From positions 1-33,985 of the forward strand of contig CAMQZX010000009.1 in NCBI GenBank assembly GCA_947039785.1: 33,985 nucleotides of DNA, given 5' to 3'. Positions 8,355-17,722 of this stretch are shown in pieces. The stretch is from an uncultured Lachnospiraceae bacterium. GTDB taxonomy: Bacteria > Bacillota > Clostridia > Lachnospirales > Lachnospiraceae. The notes beneath the pieces were generated by a model, which had not been told where the DNA came from, made no database searches, and worked only from the letters and a program-made list of their open reading frames with translations. How positions within the stretch are numbered: the stretch's first letter is position 1; each line of letters begins with the position of its first letter. A program made the translations under genes and the position numbers.

Positions 8355-8360
8355 AAAACA

Positions 8361-9170
8361 TTGGAGAAACAGGAATGGTTGCCAAAGGAAGTTTATCAGA
8401 ATCGGAAGCTGGTACTTTCTCTGGCAAAAAATGATTTTAAAACAAAATATGCAGGATCCTATCTGGGAACTATCTGGGCCTTTATTCAGCCCATTGTGAC
8501 CGTCTGCGTCTATTGGTTTGTGTTTGGCCTGGCCCTTCGGGGAGCCAATGCCAACAGGGGAGTGCCCTTTGTTTTGTGGCTGGTGGCAGGTCTGGTGCCC
8601 TGGTTCTTTTTACAGGACGGATTGACCAGCGGAACCAACGCTCTGCTGGAATATAATTATCTGGTGAAAAAGGTGGTATTTAACATACGGGTTTTGCCAG
8701 TGGTAAAGGTATTGTCAGCAGTGTTCGTGCATGTATTTTTCGTTGCCATTGTGGTGGTACTCTACACCTTCATGGGTTATTTGCCGGATTTGTATTATCT
8801 GCAGCTTGTCTATTACAGCCTGTGTGTATTTGTACTGGTGTTGGGAATCAGTTATCTGACCAGTTCTGTGGTGGTATTTTTCCGGGATTTGAGTCAGATT
8901 ATCGGCATCGCATTGCAGGTGGGAATCTGGATGACACCGATTATGTGGGCTTTCGAAGATTTGGGAATTGGAGGATGGCTCAGTACCATACTGAAGTTAA
9001 ATCCTATGTTCTATATTGTCCAGGGGTATCGTGATTCACTGATTGATAAAGTGGGATTTTGGGAACGTCCGGGACTGACTGCTTATTTCTGGGTCCTGAC
9101 CATCGTGATTTTCTTTCTGGGAACACGGTTATTTTGCAAATTGCAGGTACATTTTGCGGATGTATTATAG
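8361..9170 (+). CDS. Polysaccharide ABC exporter permease (Wzm type)
   Basis: 269 residues from TTG 8361. The ABC-2 membrane-domain block NDFKTKYAGSYLGTIWAFIQP is near the N-terminus, followed by about six hydrophobic membrane segments, as in Wzm/TagG/RfbA exporters. A cytoplasmic amphipathic N-terminus (EKQEWLPKEVYQNRKLVLSLA) is also typical. It forms the channel that carries lipid-linked polysaccharide across the cytoplasmic membrane, together with the ATPase encoded 20 bases downstream. The gene follows rmlC after a gap with a candidate structured RNA. Confidence 0.9.
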   Translation: MEKQEWLPKEVYQNRKLVLSLAKNDFKTKYAGSYLGTIWAFIQPIVTVCVYWFVFGLALRGANANRGVPFVLWLVAGLVPWFFLQDGLTSGTNALLEYNYLVKKVVFNIRVLPVVKVLSAVFVHVFFVAIVVVLYTFMGYLPDLYYLQLVYYSLCVFVLVLGISYLTSSVVVFFRDLSQIIGIALQVGIWMTPIMWAFEDLGIGGWLSTILKLNPMFYIVQGYRDSLIDKVGFWERPGLTAYFWVLTIVIFFLGTRLFCKLQVHFADVL

Positions 9171-9190
9171 AGTAGAAAGGCTAATAGTAT

Positions 9191-10459
9191 ATGAGTGAAA
9201 TTGCGATTAAGGTGGAGCATCTTTCTAAAGTGTATAAATTATATAATAAGCCGTCAGATCGATTGCGGGAAGCTCTGGGAATGCGGGTGCAGTCCAGAGA
9301 GCACTATGCGCTGAACGATGTGAACTTTAATGTGAAAAAGGGAGAGACCGTGGGTATTATCGGTACCAACGGCTCCGGTAAATCAACGATTTTGAAAATT
9401 ATCACCGGCGTGCTTAACCCCACCAGAGGAAGCGTGGAGGTGGACGGGCGAATTTCGGCTTTGTTGGAGCTGGGAGCCGGATTTAATATGGAATACTCCG
9501 GTATTGAAAATGTCTATTTAAATGGAACTATGATGGGATTTTCCAAGGAAGAGATCGATGCCAAGCTGGACGACATTCTGGACTTTGCAGACATCGGTGA
9601 CTTTGTGCACCAGCCCGTTAAATCTTATTCCAGCGGTATGTTTGTCCGCCTTGCTTTTGCCGTGGCTATCAACATTGAGCCGGAAATTCTCATTGTGGAT
9701 GAGGCACTTTCCGTGGGAGATGTGTTTTTCCAGGCAAAATGCTACCGGAAGTTTGATGAATTTAAGGAGATGGGACGAACCATTCTTTTCGTCAGTCATG
9801 ATTTGGGAAGTATTTCCCGGTACTGCGATCGGGTAATTCTGCTTAATAAAGGCGTGAAGATGGACGAGGGCAATCCTAAGGAAATGGTAGATCTATACAA
9901 GAAAGTGCTGGTCCATCAGGAAAATGAAAAGCCCAGGGAAGCCACAGCCATAGAGGAAGCACCAAAGGAAACCAAGTGGAAAAAGCCCTTTGAAGTGAAT
10001 CCAAATGCCATTGAGTATGGTACAAAAGTGGCAGAAATTATTGACTACATTATTCTGGATGAGAAAGGGCTGGAGACAAACACCATTGAGAAATTCTCTG
10101 ATTTTTCCATTAAGATGCGGGTGAAATTCAACGAGGATATTGATGACCCCATTTACGCCATCACCATCAAGAATCTTCAGGGAACAGAGATTACAGGCAC
10201 CAATACCATGTTTGAGAAAATTGCGGTGGCGCCTCAGAAGATGGGGAACATTCAGGAAATTACCTTCACCCAGAGGATGAATCTTCAAGGCGGAGAATAT
10301 CTGTTATCCCTGGGATGTACTGGATATCATGACGGAGAGTTCGATGTGTATCATCGTCTGTATGATGTGTGTAACATTACGGTAATTGCTGTGAAAAATA
10401 CAGTGGGATTCTACGATATGGATTCCAAAATTGAGATTGCGGATGACAATGGGCGATAG
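9191..10459 (+). CDS. Polysaccharide ABC exporter ATPase with Wzt-like C-terminal domain
   Basis: 422 residues. The N-terminal ~240 residues are the ATPase: Walker A GIIGTNGSGKST, the O-antigen-type signature SYSSGMFVRLAFA, Walker B EILIVDEALSVGD and H-loop FVSHD. A charged linker (about 235-265) leads to a ~150-residue beta-rich domain (IEYGTKVAEIIDYIILDEKG ... GTEITGTNT ... LQGGEYLLSLG) matching the Wzt C-terminal domain. In E. coli O8/O9a that domain binds the modified end of the finished polymer and licenses export. Simple TagH-type exporters lack this extension. The next gene, a methyltransferase, begins 13 bases after the stop, which supports a shared job in end recognition. Confidence 0.9.
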   Translation: MSEIAIKVEHLSKVYKLYNKPSDRLREALGMRVQSREHYALNDVNFNVKKGETVGIIGTNGSGKSTILKIITGVLNPTRGSVEVDGRISALLELGAGFNMEYSGIENVYLNGTMMGFSKEEIDAKLDDILDFADIGDFVHQPVKSYSSGMFVRLAFAVAINIEPEILIVDEALSVGDVFFQAKCYRKFDEFKEMGRTILFVSHDLGSISRYCDRVILLNKGVKMDEGNPKEMVDLYKKVLVHQENEKPREATAIEEAPKETKWKKPFEVNPNAIEYGTKVAEIIDYIILDEKGLETNTIEKFSDFSIKMRVKFNEDIDDPIYAITIKNLQGTEITGTNTMFEKIAVAPQKMGNIQEITFTQRMNLQGGEYLLSLGCTGYHDGEFDVYHRLYDVCNITVIAVKNTVGFYDMDSKIEIADDNGR

Positions 10460-10472
10460 AGAGGAGAAGCCG

Positions 10473-11396
10473 ATGATTGAATATATAGGTGCAGTGGAGC
10501 TGGATGAGACGTATTATCCGGGAGAAGATCTGTATTGCGACGGTGCAGTGGAGGATGAATTGCTGGAAATCGTTAAGACTTATCCCGAGGAAGCATATAA
10601 TCAGGTGATTGCAGAGAGAAAGGACTGGGCTATCTTGTATCATTTGTCCCATATTCGTACCAACATTGTGGAGTGGCTGCCCATTACCAGGACAGATACC
10701 GTGTTGGAGATTGGTTCCGGCTGCGGCGCCATCACCGGCGCACTCAGCGATAAGGCCCAGAGGGTGGACTGCATTGAGCTTTCCAAGAAGCGCAGCTTCA
10801 TCAATGGGTACCGAAATAAGAACCGTAACAACATCAGTATCAAACTGGGTAATTTCCAGGATGTGGAGGAAAATCTGAGAGAGAAATACGACTGGATTAC
10901 ACTGATTGGCGTGTTTGAGTATGGTCAGGGGTATATTGATTCTACCACGCCGTATAAGGATTTTCTTCTGAAGACGGCATCTCATTTAAATCCCGGCGGA
11001 AAGGTGGTTATTGCCATTGAGAATCGTCTGGGATTGAAATATTTTGCCGGATGTATGGAAGATCACTGCGGCATCCCCTTTGAGGGGATTGAAGGATACC
11101 GCACCACCAAAGGAGCCCGCACCTTCTCACGGCCGGAGCTGGAGAAGATTATGGATGAGGCCGGCTTTACCAGGCGGCAATTCTACTATCCATACCCGGA
11201 TTATAAGCTGCCCTTAAGCATTTATTCTGACGAATATCTGCCAAAGCTGGGTGAGCTTCGGACCAATTGTAATAACTACGACAGAAAGCGTCTGAAGATC
11301 TTCGACGAATCAGAAGCCTTCGACAGCATCATAGAAAGCGGGCTGTTCCCCCAGTTCGCCAATTCCTTCTTAGTAATCATGGAAAGGGGAGAGTGA
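10473..11396 (+). CDS. SAM-dependent class I methyltransferase, possible chain-capping enzyme
   Basis: 307 residues from ATG 10473, with GAGGAG (10461-10466) 6 bases upstream. An in-frame ATG at 10431 would overlap the Wzt gene and has no ribosome site. SAM motif I is VLEIGSGCGAITGAL (about 77-90), followed by the acidic post-I strand VDCIELSKKR, then WITLIGVFEYGQGY and a late motif LNPGGKVVIAIENRLGLKYF. The ~70 residues before motif I are helical and not recognised. The target could be a sugar hydroxyl or a phosphate on the polymer. It lies between the Wzt-like ATPase and a kinase-like gene (1 base apart), so I infer a role in methylating the polymer's end. Confidence 0.75.
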   Translation: MIEYIGAVELDETYYPGEDLYCDGAVEDELLEIVKTYPEEAYNQVIAERKDWAILYHLSHIRTNIVEWLPITRTDTVLEIGSGCGAITGALSDKAQRVDCIELSKKRSFINGYRNKNRNNISIKLGNFQDVEENLREKYDWITLIGVFEYGQGYIDSTTPYKDFLLKTASHLNPGGKVVIAIENRLGLKYFAGCMEDHCGIPFEGIEGYRTTKGARTFSRPELEKIMDEAGFTRRQFYYPYPDYKLPLSIYSDEYLPKLGELRTNCNNYDRKRLKIFDESEAFDSIIESGLFPQFANSFLVIMERGE

Positions 11397-11397
11397 C

Positions 11398-12693
11398 ATG
11401 AGCAAAATCATTTTTACAAAGTATTCCAATGAGCGGGCAAGAAGATTTGCACTGCGGACAGATATCATACAGGCTGGAGAGCCTTTTGGACGCTATGTGA
11501 GAAAACGTGCCATGTATCCCAACGGCAGTGCTCATATCCGAAACATTGAACGATGGTACAAGGAATTAAGCCGGCGGTATGGAGAATCCGGAATCCATCT
11601 GAATCAGTGCCAACTTCAGGAGGATGGGCTGAAGCTGGAATATCTGGAAGGGGATACGTTGGAGCATGTGCTGGATAAATATCTTCTGGAGAAGAGAACC
11701 ACTCAGCTTGTGGATGTTTTATTTGCTTATTTAGAGGAGGTAAAGAAGGGATTTACCTTAGAAAATTTTCACATGACCCCGGAATTTGAAAAGGTATTTG
11801 GCCATGTCTCTCTGCCTGAAAATCTGCTCAGCGCAGATGTGGCAGACATTGATATGGTGTTAAATAACGTGGTGGTCAGCCAGGGCTGGACATTGATTGA
11901 TTATGAGTGGACCTTTGATTTTCCCATTCCGTATCATTTTGTGGTGTATCGTATATTAACTTATTATTTAAATGGAAGCAGCTCCAGAGATGCGCTCCAC
12001 AGCCTGAATCTGATGGAAAAGGCGGGGCTTACCGAGGAGGAAATTGCAGTTTATGAGAAAATGGAGCGTCATTTCCAGAATACCTACGTGGTGTCAGGAG
12101 CCGTGGAGGGAGAACGTCATGTGCCCATTCGCGACCTTTACGATGCCATCTCTCCGGGAACCATGGATCTGACAGGACTTCGCTTCCAGGATCAGAGTGA
12201 GCGGGAAGCCAGGAAGGTACAATTGTATCAGGCGCCGGATTTGAACTTTACTGAGGAGCGTTCAGAGAAGAAAGATTTGCACAAGGCAGGTGTGTTCTTA
12301 AATTACTTTTCCATCGAGCCGGATTGCCGGTATGTTCGCCTGGACCCCTGCTCTAAATATTGTATTCTGCAAAATTTGCAGATGCAGTGGGGAGAGGAGA
12401 TTTTAAATTATCAGACCAATGGTATCATCCGGGAGGACGGAAGCCTGTTCTTTGCCTTGGATGACCCTCAGATTATTGTAAGACGTCCAAAAGGAGCCAT
12501 GGGTGATTTCCGGGCTTACTTTGAGGTTCAGTATCTGGATATGGAGGAGGCTCTCTATCAGATGCAGAAGATTTACGGACAGCAGAGAAGAGAGCTGATT
12601 CAGACGAAGAACCAGCTAAAACAGAAGGAAGATCTGATCCGAAGCATGGAGAATACAAAGGTTTGGAAGGCTTATCGGAAGATCAAAAAATAA
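11398..12693 (+). CDS. Kinase-like (APH/choline-kinase fold) protein with C-terminal coiled coil
   Basis: 431 residues, not firmly assigned. Seen directly: a candidate beta-3 lysine in GRYVRKRAMYPNGSAHI (about Lys36), a hinge-like LEYLEGDTLEHVL (79-92), DIDMVLNNVVV whose Asp152 and Asn157 have the D-x4-N spacing of the kinase catalytic loop (the usual His is missing), and LIDYEWTFDFPIP with Asp168 in the metal-binding place, as in choline kinases (IDFEY). Residues about 270-375 are beta-rich and contain FFALDDPQIIV. The last ~45 residues form a charged coiled coil (REL...KNQLKQKEDLIRSME). It may phosphorylate a sugar at the chain end and work with the adjacent methyltransferase. A pseudo-kinase or scaffold role is the main alternative. 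Confidence 0.5.
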   Translation: MSKIIFTKYSNERARRFALRTDIIQAGEPFGRYVRKRAMYPNGSAHIRNIERWYKELSRRYGESGIHLNQCQLQEDGLKLEYLEGDTLEHVLDKYLLEKRTTQLVDVLFAYLEEVKKGFTLENFHMTPEFEKVFGHVSLPENLLSADVADIDMVLNNVVVSQGWTLIDYEWTFDFPIPYHFVVYRILTYYLNGSSSRDALHSLNLMEKAGLTEEEIAVYEKMERHFQNTYVVSGAVEGERHVPIRDLYDAISPGTMDLTGLRFQDQSEREARKVQLYQAPDLNFTEERSEKKDLHKAGVFLNYFSIEPDCRYVRLDPCSKYCILQNLQMQWGEEILNYQTNGIIREDGSLFFALDDPQIIVRRPKGAMGDFRAYFEVQYLDMEEALYQMQKIYGQQRRELIQTKNQLKQKEDLIRSMENTKVWKAYRKIKK

Positions 12694-12746
12694 AATTTAT
12701 GTGGCTGTGCAAATGAACAGTTGCAAAATCCGGAGCGGAGGATATT

Positions 12747-15236
12747 ATGAGTAAACTGTATCACAGTGTAGATTTGACCTGGTACAATTTGAAGGATGAG
12801 GACAGCTTTTTTATCGAGGGATGGCTGATTGCTTCTGATGAGAAGATTACAAAGGTGGCAGTGCGTGACCAGAATGGGAGGGAGATTACTTCCTTTGTAA
12901 AATGGAAGGAGCGTCCTGACATCCGGGAGGCAAGACAGGATATCCGTGTTCCCGAATTGCCGGGCTTTAATCTGAAGATACCCAATGCATCCCAGTGGAT
13001 CGAGGGGCTGGAGTATCTGGAATTACAGGTATTCCACGGAGGAACCAGAGATGTGGTGGAGCGTCTGGAATCGTCCAAGGTGAAGGCTGCCATGGCAGAC
13101 AGCACCATTATCTATGAAGTGGATGTATTGCAGCTTTTGGAGACAGAATTGGTGATTCAGGGATGGTTCATTGACCAGCAGGGCGTGGACCGGATTGCAG
13201 TGAGGGACGGAAAGGGTAAAAAGCTGCCCTGTGAGCTGTATCGTACTGTCCGGGAGGATGCCAGGGTAAAATACGACCATTACGTGGAGAAAAACCATGA
13301 GATTGGCTTCACCGTGAAAGTGCCCAGGGAGAAAATCAAGACTCCTTATGTCCGGGTGTTTTTTATAAGCCGTAAGGTGCGAAAGGAATACCGGGTGGAT
13401 ATGAAGGAACTGCAGCGGCAGAGCACCAGAGCAGGCCGGCTCTATAATGCCCTGCGTCCTGGAAAATTCGGTGAGAACATGGAATATATTAAGGAACACA
13501 ATTTCACCAATTTTGTGGACCATGTGAAGAAGTCTGTATTCCAGGAATATTCCAACTACAGTTTGTGGGTGAAAAACCACAGGCTCACCAAGGAGGAAAC
13601 GAGCCGTCAGAGGGCACACAAGTTCAAATTAAATCCGAAAATCAGTATTGTGATTCCTCTTTATCACACGCCGGTGAAATACTTAAAGCAAATTATTGAC
13701 TCCATTGCCTGTCAGACCTATTCCAACTGGGAACTGTGCCTGGCGGATGGAAGCAAGGAAGATACGGTGGAGAAATACATTGGGAGTCATTATAAAAAGG
13801 ACAGGCGGATTGTATATAAACGTCTGAAAAAGAACGGAGGAATTTCAGAAAATACCAATGCGGCAGTTGCCATGGCGACGGGAGATTACATTATGCTTTC
13901 CGACCACGATGATATTGTGGAGCAGGGCGCTTTGTTTGAGATTGTAAAGGCCATCAATGAAAATCCAAAGCTTGACATTCTCTATACCGATGAAGATAAG
14001 ATTACCATGGATGGAAAAAGCTATTTCGATCCCAACTTTAAGACAGACTTTAACCCCTTTATGCTGGAGAGTAACAACTACATCTGTCATATTTTTGTAG
14101 TTCGCGCCTCCATTATGGAGAAGATTGGAGGCTTCCGCAAGGAGTTTGATGGCGCCCAGGATTACGATTTGATTCTGCGCTGCTGGGAGGAGACAACGGC
14201 AGACAGAATCTGTCACATTCCCAAGGTGCTTTATCACTGGCGTTCCCATCCCAATTCCACAGCCACCAATCCGGAAAGCAAGCGATATGCTTACGAGGCG
14301 GGGGCAAAAGCTTTAGACGGGCATTTTCGCCGGAAAGGAATCAAAGCCACTGCAGAGATTACGCCAAATCTGGGAATCTATCGGATTCACCGTCAGGTGG
14401 AGGGCAATCCCAGGGTGACCATTATCATTCCCAATAAGGACCATATTGAAGATCTGGAACAATGTCTGTCTTCAGTGGCAGAGAAGACTACCTATGACAA
14501 TTATGAAATCCTGGTGGTGGAAAACAACAGTACTGATGAGAAAACATTTGCATATTACAGGGAGATGGAGCAGCGATATCCCAAGTGCCGCCTGCTGACC
14601 TGGGAGAGGGAGTTTAATTATGCCGCCATTAACAATTTTGCAGTAAAGGAAGCTGGGGGAGAGTATCTGCTGTTTTTGAATAACGATGTGGAGCTGATCA
14701 CGGAGAACTGGCTGGAGGAGATGCTTGGAATCTGCCAGTGCCCCCAGGTGGGAATGGTTGGAGCGAAGCTTTACTTCCCCGACGAGACCATTCAGCACGC
14801 AGGTGTCATTCTGGGACTGGGAGGCGTGGCCGGACATATTTTCTCCGGCGTGTCCCGATATGAGCCAAGCTACGTGGGCCGTGCCATTATGCCTCAGAAT
14901 TTAAGTGCTGTGACAGCGGCCTGTATGATGATGAAGCGAAGTGTTTTTGACCAGGTGGAAGGGTTTGACGAGGCGTTTTGGGTGGCATTTAACGATGTGG
15001 ACCTGTGTATGAAGACTACACAGGCAGGGTACCAGATTGTGTTTAATCCTTACGTGGAGCTGTATCATTACGAGTCCAAATCCAGAGGCATGGAAGATAC
15101 TAAGGACAAGCAGAGCCGATTTTACAAGGAGGTCTATCGTTTTGAAAGCAAGTGGCCGGATATTTTGAAAAACGGAGACCCTTATTATAATGTGAATCTG
15201 TCTCTGGAGGATGGAAATTGTAATGTGAAGGAATAA
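12747..15236 (+). CDS. Large double-GT2 glycosyltransferase with two N-terminal GW domains
   Basis: 829 residues. Two beta-rich domains come first, each with a hydrophobic-GW core: FFIEGWLI (GW 25-26) and LVIQGWFI (GW 139-140). A helical linker (about 216-296) precedes GT2 domain A (297 to ~545; PKISIVIPLYHTP, the DHDD motif 386-389, ILYTDEDK, FDGAQDYD and YHWRSH). GT2 domain B runs from about 556 (VTIIIPNKDH, VENNST, LFLNNDVEL at 643-651, FNDVDLCMK). Both domains keep acidic metal-binding motifs, so both are probably active. It should act in the cytoplasm on the lipid-linked chain, probably adding two kinds of linkage. Its relatives are the genes at 15269 and 19993. Confidence 0.85.
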   Translation: MSKLYHSVDLTWYNLKDEDSFFIEGWLIASDEKITKVAVRDQNGREITSFVKWKERPDIREARQDIRVPELPGFNLKIPNASQWIEGLEYLELQVFHGGTRDVVERLESSKVKAAMADSTIIYEVDVLQLLETELVIQGWFIDQQGVDRIAVRDGKGKKLPCELYRTVREDARVKYDHYVEKNHEIGFTVKVPREKIKTPYVRVFFISRKVRKEYRVDMKELQRQSTRAGRLYNALRPGKFGENMEYIKEHNFTNFVDHVKKSVFQEYSNYSLWVKNHRLTKEETSRQRAHKFKLNPKISIVIPLYHTPVKYLKQIIDSIACQTYSNWELCLADGSKEDTVEKYIGSHYKKDRRIVYKRLKKNGGISENTNAAVAMATGDYIMLSDHDDIVEQGALFEIVKAINENPKLDILYTDEDKITMDGKSYFDPNFKTDFNPFMLESNNYICHIFVVRASIMEKIGGFRKEFDGAQDYDLILRCWEETTADRICHIPKVLYHWRSHPNSTATNPESKRYAYEAGAKALDGHFRRKGIKATAEITPNLGIYRIHRQVEGNPRVTIIIPNKDHIEDLEQCLSSVAEKTTYDNYEILVVENNSTDEKTFAYYREMEQRYPKCRLLTWEREFNYAAINNFAVKEAGGEYLLFLNNDVELITENWLEEMLGICQCPQVGMVGAKLYFPDETIQHAGVILGLGGVAGHIFSGVSRYEPSYVGRAIMPQNLSAVTAACMMMKRSVFDQVEGFDEAFWVAFNDVDLCMKTTQAGYQIVFNPYVELYHYESKSRGMEDTKDKQSRFYKEVYRFESKWPDILKNGDPYYNVNLSLEDGNCNVKE

Positions 15237-15268
15237 TTGCGAATAAATAGGATGGAGATTGATAGTAT

Positions 15269-17686
15269 ATGATTAACAATGGATTTGTTGTAAAAAATGA
15301 CAGATTTCATCTGGAGGATACTTCCTGCTATATTCTCTACGGTTGGCTGGTGCCGGGAACAGAGATGAAAGCTTTTCTGGATAAGAAAGAGTTGGAAGTG
15401 CAGGTGAATCAGTTGTCTGAGCTGATCAGTGAGAAGGAGCACGGCGCTGAGACAAGGGTTTATATCAGGGTGCCGGAGGAAATTTCTTCCCATAAAATGC
15501 TGAAGGTCTATGCTCACAATGAGAAAAAAAGTCTGTGCTTTCATATTTCGGTGAAGGAGCTTGTGGAGAAGCGAAAGGGAATCCGCTGCTTCATCGACGA
15601 TTTGTATGTGAATACCCAGGATGACATCTGCAAAATCCAGGGTTGGTGTGTAGCAGAAGAACCGGTACAGATTGCTCTGGCAGACATGGATAAGAAGAAA
15701 ATTGAGTGTGAAGTAGAGCGATTTACCAGAAAAGATGTGGTAAGCCTTTTTGACGAACGTCCGGTGGATGAGCATTGCGGCTTCCATGTGGAGCTGCACC
15801 CTGTCCCGCCACAGAAGGTATATCTGCTGATGAAAGCCGGGGAGGAGAAGCTGGTGAAGCCTGTGGAGACTTCCTCCGTGATTCAGAAGAAGAAAAAGGT
15901 GAGCCGTCAGATTCAAAAAGGTGTGGATTATCTGCAATACAATGGCGTGGTGCCTTTTGTGAAGAAGAGCTTTAAGAAGGTTTTTGATGTGAAAAGCCGT
16001 CCGATTATCTACAGTCAGTGGATTCAAAAGCATCTCCCTTCCCAGAAGGAGCTAAATGCTCAGAGAAAATATGATTTTTTGTATACACCGAAGATCAGTA
16101 TTGTGGTTCCCCTTTACAAATCTCCGGAGAAGTATCTGGATGCTTTAGTGGAATCCATTCGCAATCAAAGTTATGAGAATTGGGAGCTATGCCTTTCCGA
16201 CGGCAGTGGTCCGGATTCTCCTCTCAATGAGATTTTAGACCGTTATGAGAAGCTGGATGAGAGAATCAAAACAGTCCGCAATCAGCAGCAGCTTCACATC
16301 GCCGAGAATACCAATGAGGCAATTAAGATTGCCACCGGTGATTTTATCGCTTTTGCAGATCACGATGACTTGCTGACACCGAATGCCATGTTTGAAATTG
16401 CCAAAGCTTTAAATGACAACATGGAGCTGGAGGTGCTCTATTCCGATGAGGATAAGGTGTCGGTGGGTGAGAAGTTTATGCAGCCCCATATGAAGCCGGA
16501 TTTTAACATTGATCTGCTTCGCACTGTGAATTATATCTGCCATTTGTTTGTGGTAAAGAGAGAGATGATTGACCGGGTGGGAATGCTCCGTCCGGAATTT
16601 GATGGCGCTCAGGATTACGATTTTATCTTTCGTTGTGTGGAAGCCACCAATAAAATTTATCATATTCCTAAGGTGCTTTATCACTGGAGATTTTTCGAAG
16701 GCTCTACGGCGGAGAATCCAGAGAGCAAGCTTTATGCCTTTGAGGCAGGAAAGCGTGCCATCGAAGCCCATTATGAGAGAGTGGGAATCCACGCAGAGGT
16801 GATGCAGGGAGAATATCTGGGGCTGTACCGGACAAAATACATCCGTGACTATGATCCATTGATTTCTATTATTATTCCAAACAAAGATCATATTGACGAC
16901 CTGGAGAGATGTATTGCTTCCATTGAGGAGAAATCTACTTATAAAAATTATGAGTATATCATTGTGGAGAACAACAGCGACCAGGAAGAAACTTTCCAGT
17001 ATTACAAGGATTTGGAGGCTCGCAACGAGAAGGTACGTGTGGTATACTGGAAAGACGAATTCAACTATTCTGCCATTAACAATTTCGGTGCTGCCTTTGC
17101 CAAAGGAGAATATCTGCTGCTGTTAAACAACGACGTGGAAGTCATCAACGGCGATTGGCTGGAGGAAATGCTTGGCTATTGTATGCGTGAGGATGTGGGC
17201 ATTGTGGGAGCAAGACTCTATTACGATGACGACACCATTCAGCACGCCGGTGTGGTGGTTGGCTTTGGCGGAATTGCCGGGCATGCCTTTGTACAGCAGA
17301 AGAGAGGCTTTACCGGATACTGCCACAGAATCATCTGCGCCCAGGATTACAGCGCTGTCACAGCTGCCTGTATGATGGTGACCAAGAGTGTCTTTGATGA
17401 GGTGGGCGGTCTGACGGAAGAGTTGAAAGTGGCATTCAACGATGTGGACTTCTGTATGAAGGTGCGGAAAGCCGGCAAACTGGTGGTATATAATCCCTAT
17501 GTAGAGCTGTACCATTACGAATCCAAGTCCAGAGGACTGGAAGACACCCCGGAGAAAATCGCCAGATTTAACAGTGAGATTGAGACTTTTGAAAAACGCT
17601 GGCCGGAGATTTTGAGAGATGGAGATCCTTACTACAATCCAAATCTGACTTTGGAGAGCCAGGATTTCTCACTGAGAAGAATATAG
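15269..17686 (+). CDS. Large double-GT2 glycosyltransferase, paralogue of the preceding gene
   Basis: 805 residues, laid out like the gene at 12747. Two N-terminal GW domains are present (YILYGWLV, GW 25-26; CKIQGWCV, GW 125-126), then a helical linker (about 205-270). GT2-A starts at 274 with PKISIVVPLYKSP and has DHDD at 364-367 and VLYSDEDKVS. GT2-B starts at about 535 with ISIIIPNKDH and has LLLNNDVEVI and FNDVDFCMK. The GT2 halves are close to the previous gene, while the GW domains have diverged strongly except for their core. It lies between its paralogue and rmlD, in the same operon. A rhamnosyl- or glucosyltransferase role in the repeat unit is inferred; the donor sugar cannot be read from the sequence. 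Confidence 0.85.
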   Translation: MINNGFVVKNDRFHLEDTSCYILYGWLVPGTEMKAFLDKKELEVQVNQLSELISEKEHGAETRVYIRVPEEISSHKMLKVYAHNEKKSLCFHISVKELVEKRKGIRCFIDDLYVNTQDDICKIQGWCVAEEPVQIALADMDKKKIECEVERFTRKDVVSLFDERPVDEHCGFHVELHPVPPQKVYLLMKAGEEKLVKPVETSSVIQKKKKVSRQIQKGVDYLQYNGVVPFVKKSFKKVFDVKSRPIIYSQWIQKHLPSQKELNAQRKYDFLYTPKISIVVPLYKSPEKYLDALVESIRNQSYENWELCLSDGSGPDSPLNEILDRYEKLDERIKTVRNQQQLHIAENTNEAIKIATGDFIAFADHDDLLTPNAMFEIAKALNDNMELEVLYSDEDKVSVGEKFMQPHMKPDFNIDLLRTVNYICHLFVVKREMIDRVGMLRPEFDGAQDYDFIFRCVEATNKIYHIPKVLYHWRFFEGSTAENPESKLYAFEAGKRAIEAHYERVGIHAEVMQGEYLGLYRTKYIRDYDPLISIIIPNKDHIDDLERCIASIEEKSTYKNYEYIIVENNSDQEETFQYYKDLEARNEKVRVVYWKDEFNYSAINNFGAAFAKGEYLLLLNNDVEVINGDWLEEMLGYCMREDVGIVGARLYYDDDTIQHAGVVVGFGGIAGHAFVQQKRGFTGYCHRIICAQDYSAVTAACMMVTKSVFDEVGGLTEELKVAFNDVDFCMKVRKAGKLVVYNPYVELYHYESKSRGLEDTPEKIARFNSEIETFEKRWPEILRDGDPYYNPNLTLESQDFSLRRI

Positions 17687-17722
17687 TAACAGTAGAGAGA
17701 CATTGATATTAGGAGGAAAATT

